In this document: positions 1 through 8,066 of the stretch, one piece after another
How positions within the stretch are numbered: the first letter of the stretch is position 1
Layout of the letters: every line of letters starts with the position of its first letter
The notes under the pieces: model-generated
What the model was told of the DNA's origin: nothing
What the model saw: the letters and a program-made list of their open reading frames with translations, nothing else
The model's database searches: none
Made by a program: the position numbers and the translations under genes
Assembly (NCBI GenBank): GCA_033763975.1
Contig: JANRJM010000010.1
Location: forward strand, 1-64,000
Direction of reading: 5' to 3'
From: Planctomycetota bacterium
GTDB taxonomy: Bacteria; Planctomycetota; Phycisphaerae; Phycisphaerales; UBA1924
DNA length: 64,000 nt

Positions 1-1
1 C

Positions 2-409
2 GACGCCCCGGCCCGCGCCGACCGCGGCCCCGATCGGCCCCGTCGCCCCGATGCCCCGCGCTCTCCCGATGCGCCCGCGCCCAGGCCCGCCGCACCCGGC
101 GCCCCGCAGCCTTCGGGCCAGACGCGGGCCCCGGGCGGCACGAAGCCGAACGCGCCGACCAGGGCCGCCGGCCCGCAAAGGCCGCCGGGCCCGCCCAAGG
201 CCGGCGGCCCGCGCCCGCCCGCGCCCCCCAAGTCGCGCGACGACGAGATCGACGAACTCCTCGGCGCGCTCGACGACGATCTCGCGCCGCCCGCGAACCA
301 GCCCGATCCGCGCCGACGCAAACGCCGCCGTCGCGGTGGCCCGCCCGGCGCCCCGCCCGGCCAGCCTCCCGCGGGCCCGCCCGGCAACACGCCGCCGCAG
401 AACTCCTGA
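2..409 (+). CDS. C-terminal end of a truncated protein with a disordered Pro/Arg-rich tail
   Basis: An open frame enters from the left edge and stops at 407-409, so only about 135 C-terminal residues are seen. They are very rich in Pro, Ala, Gly and Arg. A short acidic amphipathic segment (DDEIDELLGALDDDL) is followed by a basic cluster (RRRKRRRRGG) and a Pro/Gly/Gln tail. Tails of this kind occur on RNase E/G and on DEAD-box RNA helicases in GC-rich bacteria, where they bind RNA or partner proteins. That comparison is inference: no catalytic domain lies in the window. A different frame here (51-488) also stays open but has no domain and unnatural composition, so I prefer the frame with the acidic/basic pattern. 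The next gene, lepB, starts 75 bases later with its own promoter-like box. Confidence 0.55.
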   Translation, partial: DAPARADRGPDRPRRPDAPRSPDAPAPRPAAPGAPQPSGQTRAPGGTKPNAPTRAAGPQRPPGPPKAGGPRPPAPPKSRDDEIDELLGALDDDLAPPANQPDPRRRKRRRRGGPPGAPPGQPPAGPPGNTPPQNS

Positions 410-472
410 CGGCATCGCGCGATCCGCCCCGCCCGCGCGTTCTCCGCGCGCATACCGGCGCGCACCGCCTCC

Positions 473-478
473 TACCCT
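473..478 (+). promoter_or_regulatory. TACCCT -10 box, likely leaderless promoter of lepB
   Basis: TACCCT lies exactly 6 nt before the lepB ATG. A -10 box at that distance places the transcription start on the A of the start codon. No Shine-Dalgarno sequence lies between. The same TACCCT-N6-start arrangement recurs at 6400, 9839 and 21513. No -35 box is evident. Confidence 0.5.
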
Positions 479-484
479 CAGCCC

Positions 485-2182
485 ATGACGAGCCCGTCGA
501 GCACTTCGAGCGCCAGCCCGCCCGCCGCCGCCGCGCGCCACAAGGGCTCCATCCGCGAGACGTTCATCTCGATCATCATCGCCTTCGCCATGGCGTTCGT
601 CTTCCGGGGCTTCGTCGTCGAGGCCTTCCTTATCCCCACCGGCTCCATGGCCCCCACGCTCCTGGGCCAGCACATGCGCTTCCAGAGCCGCTCCACCGGC
701 TACGCGTGGCCCGTTGATACCCGCGACCGCAACGCCTACAGCGGCAACCCGCTCCCCATCCAGGGCAGTTCGAGACCCGTCGTTGGCATCCGCCCATACC
801 CCGAAACCCCCCGCACGCCCGGCTCGATCACCGTCCACGACCCCATGAGCCGCGACCGCATCGAGCAGTCCAACATCCCCGTCGCCTGGGGCGACCGCAT
901 CTTCGTGCTCAAGTACCTCTACTCCATCTACGACCCCCAGCGCTTCGACGTCGTCGTCTTCAAGAACCCCACCGATCCCACGCAGAACTTCATCAAGCGC
1001 CTCGTCGGCCTGCCCAACGAGATGGTCGCGCTCATCGATGGCGACGTCTTCACCCGACCCGCCTCCGCCGCCGACGCCGGCGCCCCCAACCCCTGGCTCC
1101 TCCCCGGCTGGACGGTGCAGCGCAAGCCCGAGCGTGCCCAGCTCGCGATGTGGCAGACCGTCGCCGACACCTCGTACGCCCCCATCAACTCCGAAACCCT
1201 CGGACGCAAGCCCGTCTGGCGCGCCGCCACCCCCGAGCACGCCTCCCGCTGGCGCATCGGGCACGCGCCGACGTTCGCGTACACCGGCGAGGGTCCCTCG
1301 GCCCTCGAATGGAACCCCGAGTTCCCCATCAACGACTCCTACGCGTACAACGAGGCCTCGCAGCCCGAAGCGAACCGCGTGCCCGTGGGCGACGTCCGCC
1401 TCAGCGCGGGCATCGAGGCCGCCGCCGACGGGCTGGTCGCGTCCCCGGTTGTCCGCCATCGCGGGCACGAGTTCCGCGCCGACATCAGCGCCGACGCCGT
1501 CGTCCTCCGCATGAAGCGCCTGGCCCGCACCGACCGCGCCGCCGATTCGCCCGGCATGATCACCACGCCCGAGGGCGAGTGGGTCGAGCTCGCCCGCGCG
1601 CAGCGCGGCGTCGTCTTCCGGCCCGGGCAGGTCGTCAACATCGAGTTCTGGCACGTCGACCAGTCGGTCGCGCTGTACGTCAACGACGAGCGCGTCGCCT
1701 TCGGCGCGTACACCATGACCCCCGACGAGCGCCTCCGCTTCAGCGTCGGCCTCTCCGCCGAACAGGCCAGCGCGAACGACACCTCGCTCGTCTTCGCCGG
1801 GTACCAGCAGCCGGTGGTGCGCTGGGAGTTCGGCGGGCCCGTCACCATGCACCGCGTCGCGCTCGCGCGCGACATCCACTACCAGGCCACCACCTACCGC
1901 TCGGGCCCGCTCAGCGGCCGGCCCGCCCTCGCCACCCACCCCGCCAGCACGCTCACCCTCGGCCCCGACCAGTTCTTCGTCTGCGGCGACAACAGCCCCG
2001 CCAGTTCCGACGGCCGCCTCTGGGATCCGCCCAACCCCTGGGTCGCCGAGTACGACGAAGACACCGGCATCGTCCCGCGCGACCTGCTCATCGGCAAGGC
2101 CTTCTGGGTCTACTTCCCCGCGCCCTACAAGCGCCAGGGCATCCCCGTCCCGGACTTCGGCCGCATGCGTTTCATCTGGTGA
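485..2182 (+). CDS. lepB: Signal peptidase I with large insertion
   Basis: Type I signal peptidase (S26), which cleaves signal peptides of exported proteins at the outer face of the cytoplasmic membrane. One N-terminal membrane segment (about residues 26-45) leads into the catalytic serine motif PTGSMAPTL (Ser54). The catalytic lysine lies in FIKRLVGLP (Lys171), and the conserved box CGDNSPASSDGR is at about 500-510. The protein is 565 residues, against about 320 in E. coli. The extra length is a segment of roughly 270 residues between the lysine region and the GDN box. It contains an EFWHVDQSVALYVND stretch that looks like a beta-sandwich (LamG/concanavalin-like) fold; that reading is inference. 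All catalytic residues are intact. The gene is convergent with hisS. The many signal-peptide proteins in this window are its plausible substrates. Confidence 0.95.
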   Translation: MTSPSSTSSASPPAAAARHKGSIRETFISIIIAFAMAFVFRGFVVEAFLIPTGSMAPTLLGQHMRFQSRSTGYAWPVDTRDRNAYSGNPLPIQGSSRPVVGIRPYPETPRTPGSITVHDPMSRDRIEQSNIPVAWGDRIFVLKYLYSIYDPQRFDVVVFKNPTDPTQNFIKRLVGLPNEMVALIDGDVFTRPASAADAGAPNPWLLPGWTVQRKPERAQLAMWQTVADTSYAPINSETLGRKPVWRAATPEHASRWRIGHAPTFAYTGEGPSALEWNPEFPINDSYAYNEASQPEANRVPVGDVRLSAGIEAAADGLVASPVVRHRGHEFRADISADAVVLRMKRLARTDRAADSPGMITTPEGEWVELARAQRGVVFRPGQVVNIEFWHVDQSVALYVNDERVAFGAYTMTPDERLRFSVGLSAEQASANDTSLVFAGYQQPVVRWEFGGPVTMHRVALARDIHYQATTYRSGPLSGRPALATHPASTLTLGPDQFFVCGDNSPASSDGRLWDPPNPWVAEYDEDTGIVPRDLLIGKAFWVYFPAPYKRQGIPVPDFGRMRFIW

Positions 2183-2200
2183 GCGACCCCGCGCCGCCCT

Positions 2201-2249
2201 GATGCCCGATACCGAACTTCTAATGCCGAATGCCGAATGCCTAATGCCC
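2201..2249 (+). repeat. Degenerate tandem heptamer array (AATGCCG)n
   Basis: Four head-to-tail 7-mers (AATGCCG, AATGCCG, AATGCCT, AATGCCC) occupy 2222-2249. They are preceded by decayed copies (GATGCCC, GATACCGA) from 2201. The array fills the gap between the convergent 3' ends of lepB and hisS and is clearly more AT-rich than the surrounding genes. Confidence 0.7.
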
Positions 2250-2268
2250 TCTTCCTCCCGCCCCCGCG

Positions 2269-3612
2269 CTACCGCCTCGCCACGCGCGCATCAACGTCCG
2301 CCAGCGCGATCGTCTCCTGCGTGCCCGTCGCGAGGTCCTTCAGCGTCGCGCGCTCCGGGCTCTCGATGATCACCGCGTACCGCGCCCGCGCGCCGTTCGC
2401 GTCCTGGATCAGTTTCCCGATGTTCTTCGTCGCCTTGTACGAATGACGCGCGTGCAGCCCCGCCCCGCGCAATCGCGCGACCAGCGGCCTCACCCACTGC
2501 TCCGCCTCCGGGCTCCCGTTGCTCAGCACGAACGCGTCCGGCCTCAGCCCCGCCTTTTCCATCAGCCCCGCGTCGTCGGGCATCAGCCCGCGGTCCGCCA
2601 GCACCAGCCCCAGCACCACGTCGCCCATCCCGAACCCCACCGCCGGCGTGGACGGCCCGCCGAACAGCTCCACCAGCCCGTCGTACCGACCGCCACCCGC
2701 GATCGCCCGCTCCTGCCCCCCCGCCTCGTGCACCTCGAACACCATCCCCGTGTAGTACGCCAGCCCACGCACCACCGTCAGGTCAAAGTCGATCCAGTCC
2801 ACGATCCCCATCTGCGCCAACTGCTGCGCCAGCGGCATCACCGCGTGCGAGAACATCGTGAGGTCCAGCACCTCGTCCGCGCCCGCCGGGTCGTTCACCG
2901 TCACCCGCACCACGCCCCGCTGAAAGACCTCCGCCTGCGCCAGGCTGAACCCGAACTGGGCCAGCCCCTCCGCAAACTCCTTGCCGCTGATCTTCCCCCG
3001 CTTGTCCAGCAGCGCGAACAACTCCCCCTGCCGCTCGACCGCCACGCCCTGCCCCACCAGCCAGTCCGACAACGCCGCCCGGTGGTTCACCCGCACGCGC
3101 ACGTCCCGGGGCGTCAGCCCCAGCCCCGCCAGCAGCGAGACGCACGCCGCGATCACCTCCGCGTCAGCGGCGGCCTTGGCCGCCTCCACCTCCGCCGGCG
3201 TCTTGGGGTCTCCCGCCAGCCCCAGAAAGTCCACGTTCCACTGCAGGAACTCGCGCAGCCGCCCGCGCTGAGGCCGCTCCGCCCGGAAGAAGGGCCCGGC
3301 CATGAACCACTTCGTGGGCTTGGGCAAACTCCCCGCCCGGGCCGCGTACAGGCGCGCCAGCGTCGGCGTGAACTCGGGGCGCAGCGCGTAGGTCTTCTCG
3401 CCCCCCGTCCGCTGGAACGAGAACAACTCGCTGACGATCCCCTCGCCGCTCTTCACCGTGTACAGGTCGAGATGCTCGAACGTCGGCCCGTCGACCTCCT
3501 CGAACCCGTGCCGCACCGACGAACTCCGCCACGAGTCCATGATGAACCGACGCCGGGCGGCGTCCATCGGGTACAAGTCGCGCGTGCCGGTGGGTGCCTG
3601 GTGCTGGCCCAT
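2269..3612 (-). CDS. hisS: Histidyl-tRNA synthetase
   Basis: Class II aminoacyl-tRNA synthetase that charges tRNA-His. Motif 1 region is APTGTRDLYPMDAARR. Motif 2 is GPFFRAERPQRGRLREFLQ. The HisA signature VVRGLAYYTGMVFEVH and motif 3 (GGGRYDGL...AVGFGMGD) follow, then a C-terminal anticodon-binding domain. About 447 residues, usual for the family. The frame stays open to 3633, but that upstream start sits directly against a terminator hairpin with no room for a ribosome site. The ATG at 3612, preceded by TACGGT 9 nt upstream and beginning MGQHQAPTGTRD, is preferred. Monocistronic, convergent with lepB. Confidence 0.95.
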   Translation of the reverse strand: MGQHQAPTGTRDLYPMDAARRRFIMDSWRSSSVRHGFEEVDGPTFEHLDLYTVKSGEGIVSELFSFQRTGGEKTYALRPEFTPTLARLYAARAGSLPKPTKWFMAGPFFRAERPQRGRLREFLQWNVDFLGLAGDPKTPAEVEAAKAAADAEVIAACVSLLAGLGLTPRDVRVRVNHRAALSDWLVGQGVAVERQGELFALLDKRGKISGKEFAEGLAQFGFSLAQAEVFQRGVVRVTVNDPAGADEVLDLTMFSHAVMPLAQQLAQMGIVDWIDFDLTVVRGLAYYTGMVFEVHEAGGQERAIAGGGRYDGLVELFGGPSTPAVGFGMGDVVLGLVLADRGLMPDDAGLMEKAGLRPDAFVLSNGSPEAEQWVRPLVARLRGAGLHARHSYKATKNIGKLIQDANGARARYAVIIESPERATLKDLATGTQETIALADVDARVARR

Positions 3613-3634
3613 GAGGACGCAACCGTAGCGCATG

Positions 3635-3663
3635 AAAAACGGCCGCCCCTCCCGGAGCGGCCG
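3635..3663 (-). terminator. Rho-independent terminator of the 3691-4299 gene
   Basis: On the minus strand CGGCCGC and GCGGCCG (3657-3663 and 3640-3646) form a 7-bp GC stem with a 10-nt loop. It is followed by five T (3639-3635). It lies just downstream of the PEP-CTERM gene and abuts the hisS start. Confidence 0.75.
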
Positions 3664-3690
3664 CGCACCATCACATCAAAGTCCGCCCCG

Positions 3691-4299
3691 TTACCGGCGG
3701 CGGCGCGCCGCCAGCAGCCCGCCCAGGCCCGCCAGCACCGCCGCGCCCGGCGCCGGCGTCACGAACGACTCGCTCTGCCCGTTGCCGAACGCCTGCACGT
3801 GGATGCCCACGCGAAGGTCGACGGCGCCGTTCATCGCCGCGATCGTGTCCGCGTAGGTCTTGCCGTTGATCAGATTGAACACGATCGTCAGCTCTTCGCC
3901 GGGATTCACCCCGTTCGCCGGCGCCGGGTTGTTCGCGTCCGCCGAGAACCCGGCCGTCGCGTCGAACTGCGGCGTCAGTGTGTTCCCGCCCGGAAGGTTC
4001 GCCGGCGACGCGCCGAGCGCGAAGTTCACGCCCGCGCCGTTCAGGATCGTCGCGATCCCCAGCAGCGTCCCGTCATCGAAGTACACATCCGTGATCGACA
4101 TCGGGTTCGGCCCGATGTTTGTGAAGCGGAACGCCGCCTGCCCCGGCGCCCAGTCGATCACCGTCACGCGAAGCTGGGCCTCGCCCTGCATCGCCGACAT
4201 CGCGGAGTTCCCGGTGATGTTCGTGAACGGGTACGTCACGCTCGCCGACGCCGACGTCGCCAGCGCGCACACAAGGCCACAAGCCAGCCGCATCTTCAT
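3691..4299 (-). CDS. Exported protein with PEP-CTERM-like sorting tail
   Basis: About 202 residues. The N-terminus (MKMRLACGLVCALATSASA) is a Sec signal peptide. The middle is beta-rich with no catalytic motif (VTVIDWAPGQAAFRFTNIG, SITDVYFDDGTLLGIA), a composition typical of surface or matrix proteins. The C-terminus is the tripartite Phycisphaerae form of PEP-CTERM: TPAPG, hydrophobic stretch, RRRR. Such tails are processed by an exosortase-type enzyme (family knowledge); none is encoded here. The start at 4299 is chosen for the GAGGAGAGAGAC Shine-Dalgarno just upstream. A 5' UTR hairpin (GCGCCC/GGGCGC, 4325-4345) and a TAGAAT box (4362-4367) lie further upstream. Function unknown. Confidence 0.85.
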   Translation of the reverse strand: MKMRLACGLVCALATSASASVTYPFTNITGNSAMSAMQGEAQLRVTVIDWAPGQAAFRFTNIGPNPMSITDVYFDDGTLLGIATILNGAGVNFALGASPANLPGGNTLTPQFDATAGFSADANNPAPANGVNPGEELTIVFNLINGKTYADTIAAMNGAVDLRVGIHVQAFGNGQSESFVTPAPGAAVLAGLGGLLAARRRR

Positions 4300-4552
4300 G
4301 ATGTCTCTCTCCTCGACGCGCGTTGCGCCCCAACAACTTGGGCGCCCGGGCGTGCGTCGTGATTCTACCCCCGTAAACTCAAAATTCATACTTGTTTTGC
4401 ATGCCGCAGCCCGAGAGAACTCGTCCCCCGCGTCCGATCATGCGCCCATGGTTGCCCCGGTGTGCGTGCTGTCCGGCGCCCGCCGCCCGCCGTGGGCGAG
4501 CACGCCCTCCCCGCCGCCCGGGGGCCCGCGCGTGCGACGCGTTCCCCGCCGC

Positions 4553-4558
4553 TACCAT
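4553..4558 (+). promoter_or_regulatory. TACCAT -10 box upstream of nuoG
   Basis: TACCAT ends 8 nt before the nuoG ATG at 4567, with only a C-tract between. This is compatible with a leaderless or nearly leaderless transcript. Confidence 0.4.
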
Positions 4559-4566
4559 CTCCCCCC

Positions 4567-6333
4567 ATGCCCAGCATCACCATCAACGGGCGCGTCTGCG
4601 ACTTCGCGCCCGGCCAGACCATCCTCCAGATCGCCAACACCCACGGGATCGAGATCCCGCAGTACTGCTACCACGACGGGCTCTCCATCGTCGCCAGTTG
4701 CCGCATTTGCCTCGTCGAGATCCACGCCCCCAACCCGCGCACCGGGCAGGTCGAACCCTTCATGGGCGGCAAGCTCATGCCCAGTTGCCAGCAGACCGCA
4801 TCCGACGGCATGATCGTCTTCGCCGACTCCCCCAAGGCCGTCGCCAACCAGAAGGCGGTCATGGAATACCTGCTCATCAACCACCCGCTCGACTGCCCCG
4901 TCTGCGACCAGTCCGGCGAGTGCTTCCTCCAGGACTACTCCTACCTCTACGGCCGGGGCGTCTCCCGCTTCGAAGAGCAGAAGGTCAAGCAGCCCAAGAA
5001 GGACCTGGGCCCCAACGTCCTCCTCTACGCCGATCGCTGCATCATGTGCACCCGCTGCGTCCGCTTCACCCGCGAAGTGACCGGCACCAGCGAACTCTGC
5101 GTCACCGGGCGCGGCAACAAGGAAGAGATCGACGTCTTCCCCGGCGTCGCCATCGACAACGAACTCTCCGCCAACGTCATCGACCTCTGCCCCGTCGGCG
5201 CACTCCTCGACAAGGACTTCCTCTTCGCCCAGCGCGTCTGGTTCCTCAAGGAAACCCCCTCCGTCGACGGTATCACCAGCAGCGGCGACAACATCTGGGT
5301 CCACCACAACGAGGGCAAGGTCTACCGCGTCAAGCCTCGCCACAACCCCAGGATCAACAAGTGGTGGATCACCGACGAGGTCCGCTACGCCTGGAAGTTC
5401 GTCCACGCCGACCAGCGCCTCCGCTCCCCCGCCCGCAAGCAGTACGGCGTGCCGGTCGCCTGCGATTGGCCCCGCGCGTACGACGACCTCCTCGAGGGAG
5501 CGCACAAGGCCGTCGCGCAGGGCAAGCGCCTCGCCCTCATGGTGAGCCCGTTCCTCTCGTGCGAAGAAGCCTTCCTCCTCGCCACCCTCGCCCGCACCAT
5601 CGACCCGCAGGCCCGCCTTGCGCTCGGCCCCGTGCCCGTCGTCGGCCAGGACAAGACCTTCCCCCTCGGCGCCGCGCCCGACGCCCCCAACGCCTTCACC
5701 GTCCGTGCCGAGAAGGCCCCCAACGCCCGGGGCGTCCGCCGCGTGCTCGAGGCCGTCGCCGGGCACGCCGACGACTTCGACGCCTTCCTCCGCACGCTCG
5801 GCAAGGGCACCGGCTCGTCCGACGTGGGCGCGGTGATCCTCGCCGCCAACGCGCCCGACCCCGCCACCGCCGCCGCGCTCGAGCCCTGCCTCGCCGGCAA
5901 GTTCGTCGCGCTCATCGACATCCTCCCCAGCCCGCTCACGGACCGCGCGGATGTCGTCCTCCCCGGCGCCACGTGGCTCGAGAAGTCCGGCACGTTCCAG
6001 AACGCCGCCAACGTCCTCCAGGCCTTCGAGCAGGCCATCCCCGTCCTCGACGGCGCACGCGCCGAAGGCCAGATCGCCCTGGACCTCGCCGCCGTCCTCC
6101 GCGCCGGCGGCGTGCAGCCGGCCTCGCGCGCGCGCGTCGTCCTCGAAACCACCCGGGGTCAGGTCGCCGCCGGCGCCACCATCAGCGTCCCCGTGGGCGA
6201 GGCGTTCAGCGCCCCCGCCGTCCGCGGACGCATGGCCGAGGCCTTCCCCGCCCTCGCGCCCTTCACGCGCGACGTCCTGCTCCCGCCCGTCGAGGCGTCC
6301 GTCGCCCCCGACATGGCCGTGGTCGACCTCTAA
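4567..6333 (+). CDS. nuoG: NADH-quinone oxidoreductase subunit G
   Basis: Peripheral-arm iron-sulfur subunit of respiratory complex I, passing electrons from NADH toward quinone. The [2Fe-2S] ligands are Cys34, Cys45, Cys48 and Cys74. The His-ligated [4Fe-4S] site is His106, Cys110, Cys113, Cys119. A further [4Fe-4S] site is C158xxC161xxC164 with Cys208 in DLCPVGAL. The rest is the molybdopterin-oxidoreductase-like domain, which binds no molybdenum in NuoG. At 588 residues it is short next to the roughly 900-residue E. coli form. The ATG at 4567 (MPSITINGRV) is chosen because the ferredoxin fold begins there; the upstream extension is low complexity. No other nuo gene is adjacent, so this subunit is encoded apart from any nuo operon in the window. 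Confidence 0.93.
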   Translation: MPSITINGRVCDFAPGQTILQIANTHGIEIPQYCYHDGLSIVASCRICLVEIHAPNPRTGQVEPFMGGKLMPSCQQTASDGMIVFADSPKAVANQKAVMEYLLINHPLDCPVCDQSGECFLQDYSYLYGRGVSRFEEQKVKQPKKDLGPNVLLYADRCIMCTRCVRFTREVTGTSELCVTGRGNKEEIDVFPGVAIDNELSANVIDLCPVGALLDKDFLFAQRVWFLKETPSVDGITSSGDNIWVHHNEGKVYRVKPRHNPRINKWWITDEVRYAWKFVHADQRLRSPARKQYGVPVACDWPRAYDDLLEGAHKAVAQGKRLALMVSPFLSCEEAFLLATLARTIDPQARLALGPVPVVGQDKTFPLGAAPDAPNAFTVRAEKAPNARGVRRVLEAVAGHADDFDAFLRTLGKGTGSSDVGAVILAANAPDPATAAALEPCLAGKFVALIDILPSPLTDRADVVLPGATWLEKSGTFQNAANVLQAFEQAIPVLDGARAEGQIALDLAAVLRAGGVQPASRARVVLETTRGQVAAGATISVPVGEAFSAPAVRGRMAEAFPALAPFTRDVLLPPVEASVAPDMAVVDL

Positions 6334-6345
6334 GCCCCCGGGTGG

Positions 6346-6364
6346 CTCCCCGCTCCGCGGGGAG
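6346..6364 (+). terminator. Perfect GC hairpin after nuoG
   Basis: CTCCCCGC-TCC-GCGGGGAG is a perfect 8-bp stem 13 nt after the nuoG stop. There is no T-run, so termination could instead be Rho-dependent. The stem resembles part of the larger hairpin at 51942-51966. Confidence 0.45.
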
Positions 6365-6399
6365 TCTCTCGGTGTGCGGGAGGCCCGCGCCGCCGCACC

Positions 6400-6405
6400 T
6401 ACCCT
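6400..6405 (+). promoter_or_regulatory. TACCCT -10 box, leaderless-type
   Basis: TACCCT followed by exactly 6 nt (TCCGGC) and then the GTG start at 6412. The spacing puts the transcription start on the start codon. Confidence 0.5.
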
Positions 6406-6411
6406 TCCGGC

Positions 6412-6612
6412 GTGACGGAAACGATCATCGTGATGGTGCTCGTGGTGGTCATCGGCGTGCCCTTCACGCTGTGGTGGTGGCGGGTGCTGGACAAGTTTCT
6501 CCCCGCCCACCAGCGGCGCTTCGCCCCGCCGCCCCCCGATTCCCGCGAGCGCATCGTGGTGAAATCCGCCCGGGCCGACCACCCGTCCCCGTCGCCGGAG
6601 AACCGCCCATGA
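6412..6612 (+). CDS. Small single-pass membrane protein
   Basis: 66 residues from a GTG start. An N-terminal membrane helix (MTETIIVMVLVVVIGVPFTL) is followed by WWWRVLDKF and a basic, Pro-rich cytoplasmic tail. Function unknown. Its TGA overlaps the ATG of the next small gene by 4 nt (ATGA at 6609-6612), so the two are probably translated together. The predicted leaderless start fits a promoter between nuoG and this gene. Confidence 0.6.
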   Translation: MTETIIVMVLVVVIGVPFTLWWWRVLDKFLPAHQRRFAPPPPDSRERIVVKSARADHPSPSPENRP

Positions 6613-6746
6613 CCGCGCTGCTCGCCGTCCTCCTCGCCGGGCTGGGAATTCTCGTGGTCGCGGTCGTCCTCGCTCGACACAAGCCCAAGGATCGCACGCG
6701 CCCCCGGGCGCCCGGGAGGTCGCGCGATGGTCGAGCACACCGATGA
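6609..6746 (+). CDS. 45-residue membrane peptide, overlapping both neighbours
   Basis: MTALLAVLLAGLGILVVAVV is a membrane helix followed by a strongly basic tail (RHKPKDRTRPRAPGRSRDGRAHR). It starts inside the stop of the 6412-6612 gene (ATGA) and ends 20 nt inside the phosphatase gene that begins at 6727. The gene is supported by the clean membrane-helix-plus-basic-tail design and the overlap pattern. It is short enough to be missed by most gene finders. Role unknown; a membrane micropeptide coupled to the phosphatase is a guess. Confidence 0.45.
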   Translation: MTALLAVLLAGLGILVVAVVLARHKPKDRTRPRAPGRSRDGRAHR

Positions 6747-8058
6747 TGGATCCCGCGAGCACGCCCCCGCCGCCGTGCCCGCACGCTACGCCGATCTCTC
6801 GTGGCGCCAGCGGCTCGAGCACGTCGTCGAGACCATGCGCGAGGTCAGCCGCACCACCGACCCGATGGAGATGACCAGCCTCTACGGCAAGCGCATGCGA
6901 GGCACCGTCACCAACGGACGCCTCGTGAGCTTCTCCCGGCGCGGGCTCACCTTCCCCAACGTCCGCATCACCCGCTACAGCCACTGGAGGCGCCAGCCCG
7001 ACCCCTGGCGCGAGACCGCCAAACTCCCGATGATCAAGGGCGGGCTCCTCGCCGACCTCATCTACGCCAACGAGCCGCGCATCCTCGCGCCCCTCGTCTA
7101 CAACCCCGACGACCCCGCCCGCGAGTACATCGAGCACGCCGCCAGCGCCGTCGCCATCCCCCAGTACGAGAACGGCGAGGCCCTCAACATGGTCCTCCTC
7201 ACCAGCCACGACCCCCAGCCCATGGACCCCGAGCGCTTCCCCGACCTCGTCCTCCAGTCCAACCTCATCGGGCGCGGCACGCGCGCCCTCGTCCTGGGCC
7301 GCGAACTCCGCGAGGCCTACAACGCCCTCGACCGCGAGCTCCGCAGCGTGCAGGACATGCAGATGGCGCTCCTCCCGCGCGAGATCCCCGCCGTCCCGGG
7401 CCTGGAACTCGCCGCCCTCTACCAGACCTCCACCCACGCCGGGGGCGACTACTACGACTTCTTCAAGCTCGGCGAAGGCCGCACCGCGATCCTTGTCGCC
7501 GATGTCTCCGGGCACGGCACGCCCGCGGCCGTGCTCATGGCCATCGTCCACGCGGTCGCGCACCTCGTCCCGGGCTTGCCCTGCCCACCCGATCGCGTCC
7601 TGCAGTTCGTCAACAACAGCCTCTGCGAACGCTACACCCTGGGGGGCGGCAACTTCGTCACCATGGTCTTTGGCATCTTCGACGCCGCCACGCGCGAGTT
7701 CACCTTCGCCAGCGCCGGACACCCCGACCCCGTCCGCCGCCACCCCGACGGGCGCATCTCCACGCTCCCCCACCCCGACGCCGGCCTGCCCCTGGGCATC
7801 ATCAGCGACTGCGCCTATTCCACCCACGCCACCCGCCTCGACCCCGGCGATTCGCTCGTCCTCTACACCGACGGCATCACCGAGGCCTTCGGCCCGGGCA
7901 ACGAACTCTTCGGCGACGAACGTTTCCGCGCCGCCGTTTCCCGCGCCGGCTCCAAACCCGACGACATCGTCTCCGCCGTCCTCCAGGACCTCGGCGAGTT
8001 CGCCGGCCTCGCCAGCCGAAACGACGACCGCACCCTCGTCGCCGCTCGCGTCCTCTAG
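6727..8058 (+). CDS. GAF-domain SpoIIE/RsbU-type serine phosphatase
   Basis: PP2C-family phosphatase of the RsbU/SpoIIE group, which dephosphorylates anti-anti-sigma (STAS) proteins or similar partners. The N-terminal half (about residues 15-200) reads as a GAF-like sensory domain. A short helical linker (LREAYNALDRELRSVQDMQMALLP) follows. The catalytic domain has the metal-binding motifs GGDYYDFF and VADVSGHGTPAAV, then LVLYTDGITEAF and a final NDDRTLVAARV. All expected aspartates are present. 443 residues. Its start overlaps the 45-residue membrane peptide by 20 nt, so expression is probably coupled to the two small membrane proteins. No anti-sigma or STAS partner is adjacent. Confidence 0.9.
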   Translation: MVEHTDDGSREHAPAAVPARYADLSWRQRLEHVVETMREVSRTTDPMEMTSLYGKRMRGTVTNGRLVSFSRRGLTFPNVRITRYSHWRRQPDPWRETAKLPMIKGGLLADLIYANEPRILAPLVYNPDDPAREYIEHAASAVAIPQYENGEALNMVLLTSHDPQPMDPERFPDLVLQSNLIGRGTRALVLGRELREAYNALDRELRSVQDMQMALLPREIPAVPGLELAALYQTSTHAGGDYYDFFKLGEGRTAILVADVSGHGTPAAVLMAIVHAVAHLVPGLPCPPDRVLQFVNNSLCERYTLGGGNFVTMVFGIFDAATREFTFASAGHPDPVRRHPDGRISTLPHPDAGLPLGIISDCAYSTHATRLDPGDSLVLYTDGITEAFGPGNELFGDERFRAAVSRAGSKPDDIVSAVLQDLGEFAGLASRNDDRTLVAARVL

Positions 8059-8066
8059 GCAGGACC

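Noticed and set aside
2443-4362. Long plus-strand frame opposite hisS
   Set aside because: It is antisense to hisS and to the PEP-CTERM gene, both supported by motifs and terminators.
4552-7827. Very long open frame on the minus strand opposite nuoG and the phosphatase
   Set aside because: It is Gly/Glu/Val-rich, has no domain, and lies wholly antisense to well-recognised genes. Long antisense frames are expected in GC-rich codon usage.
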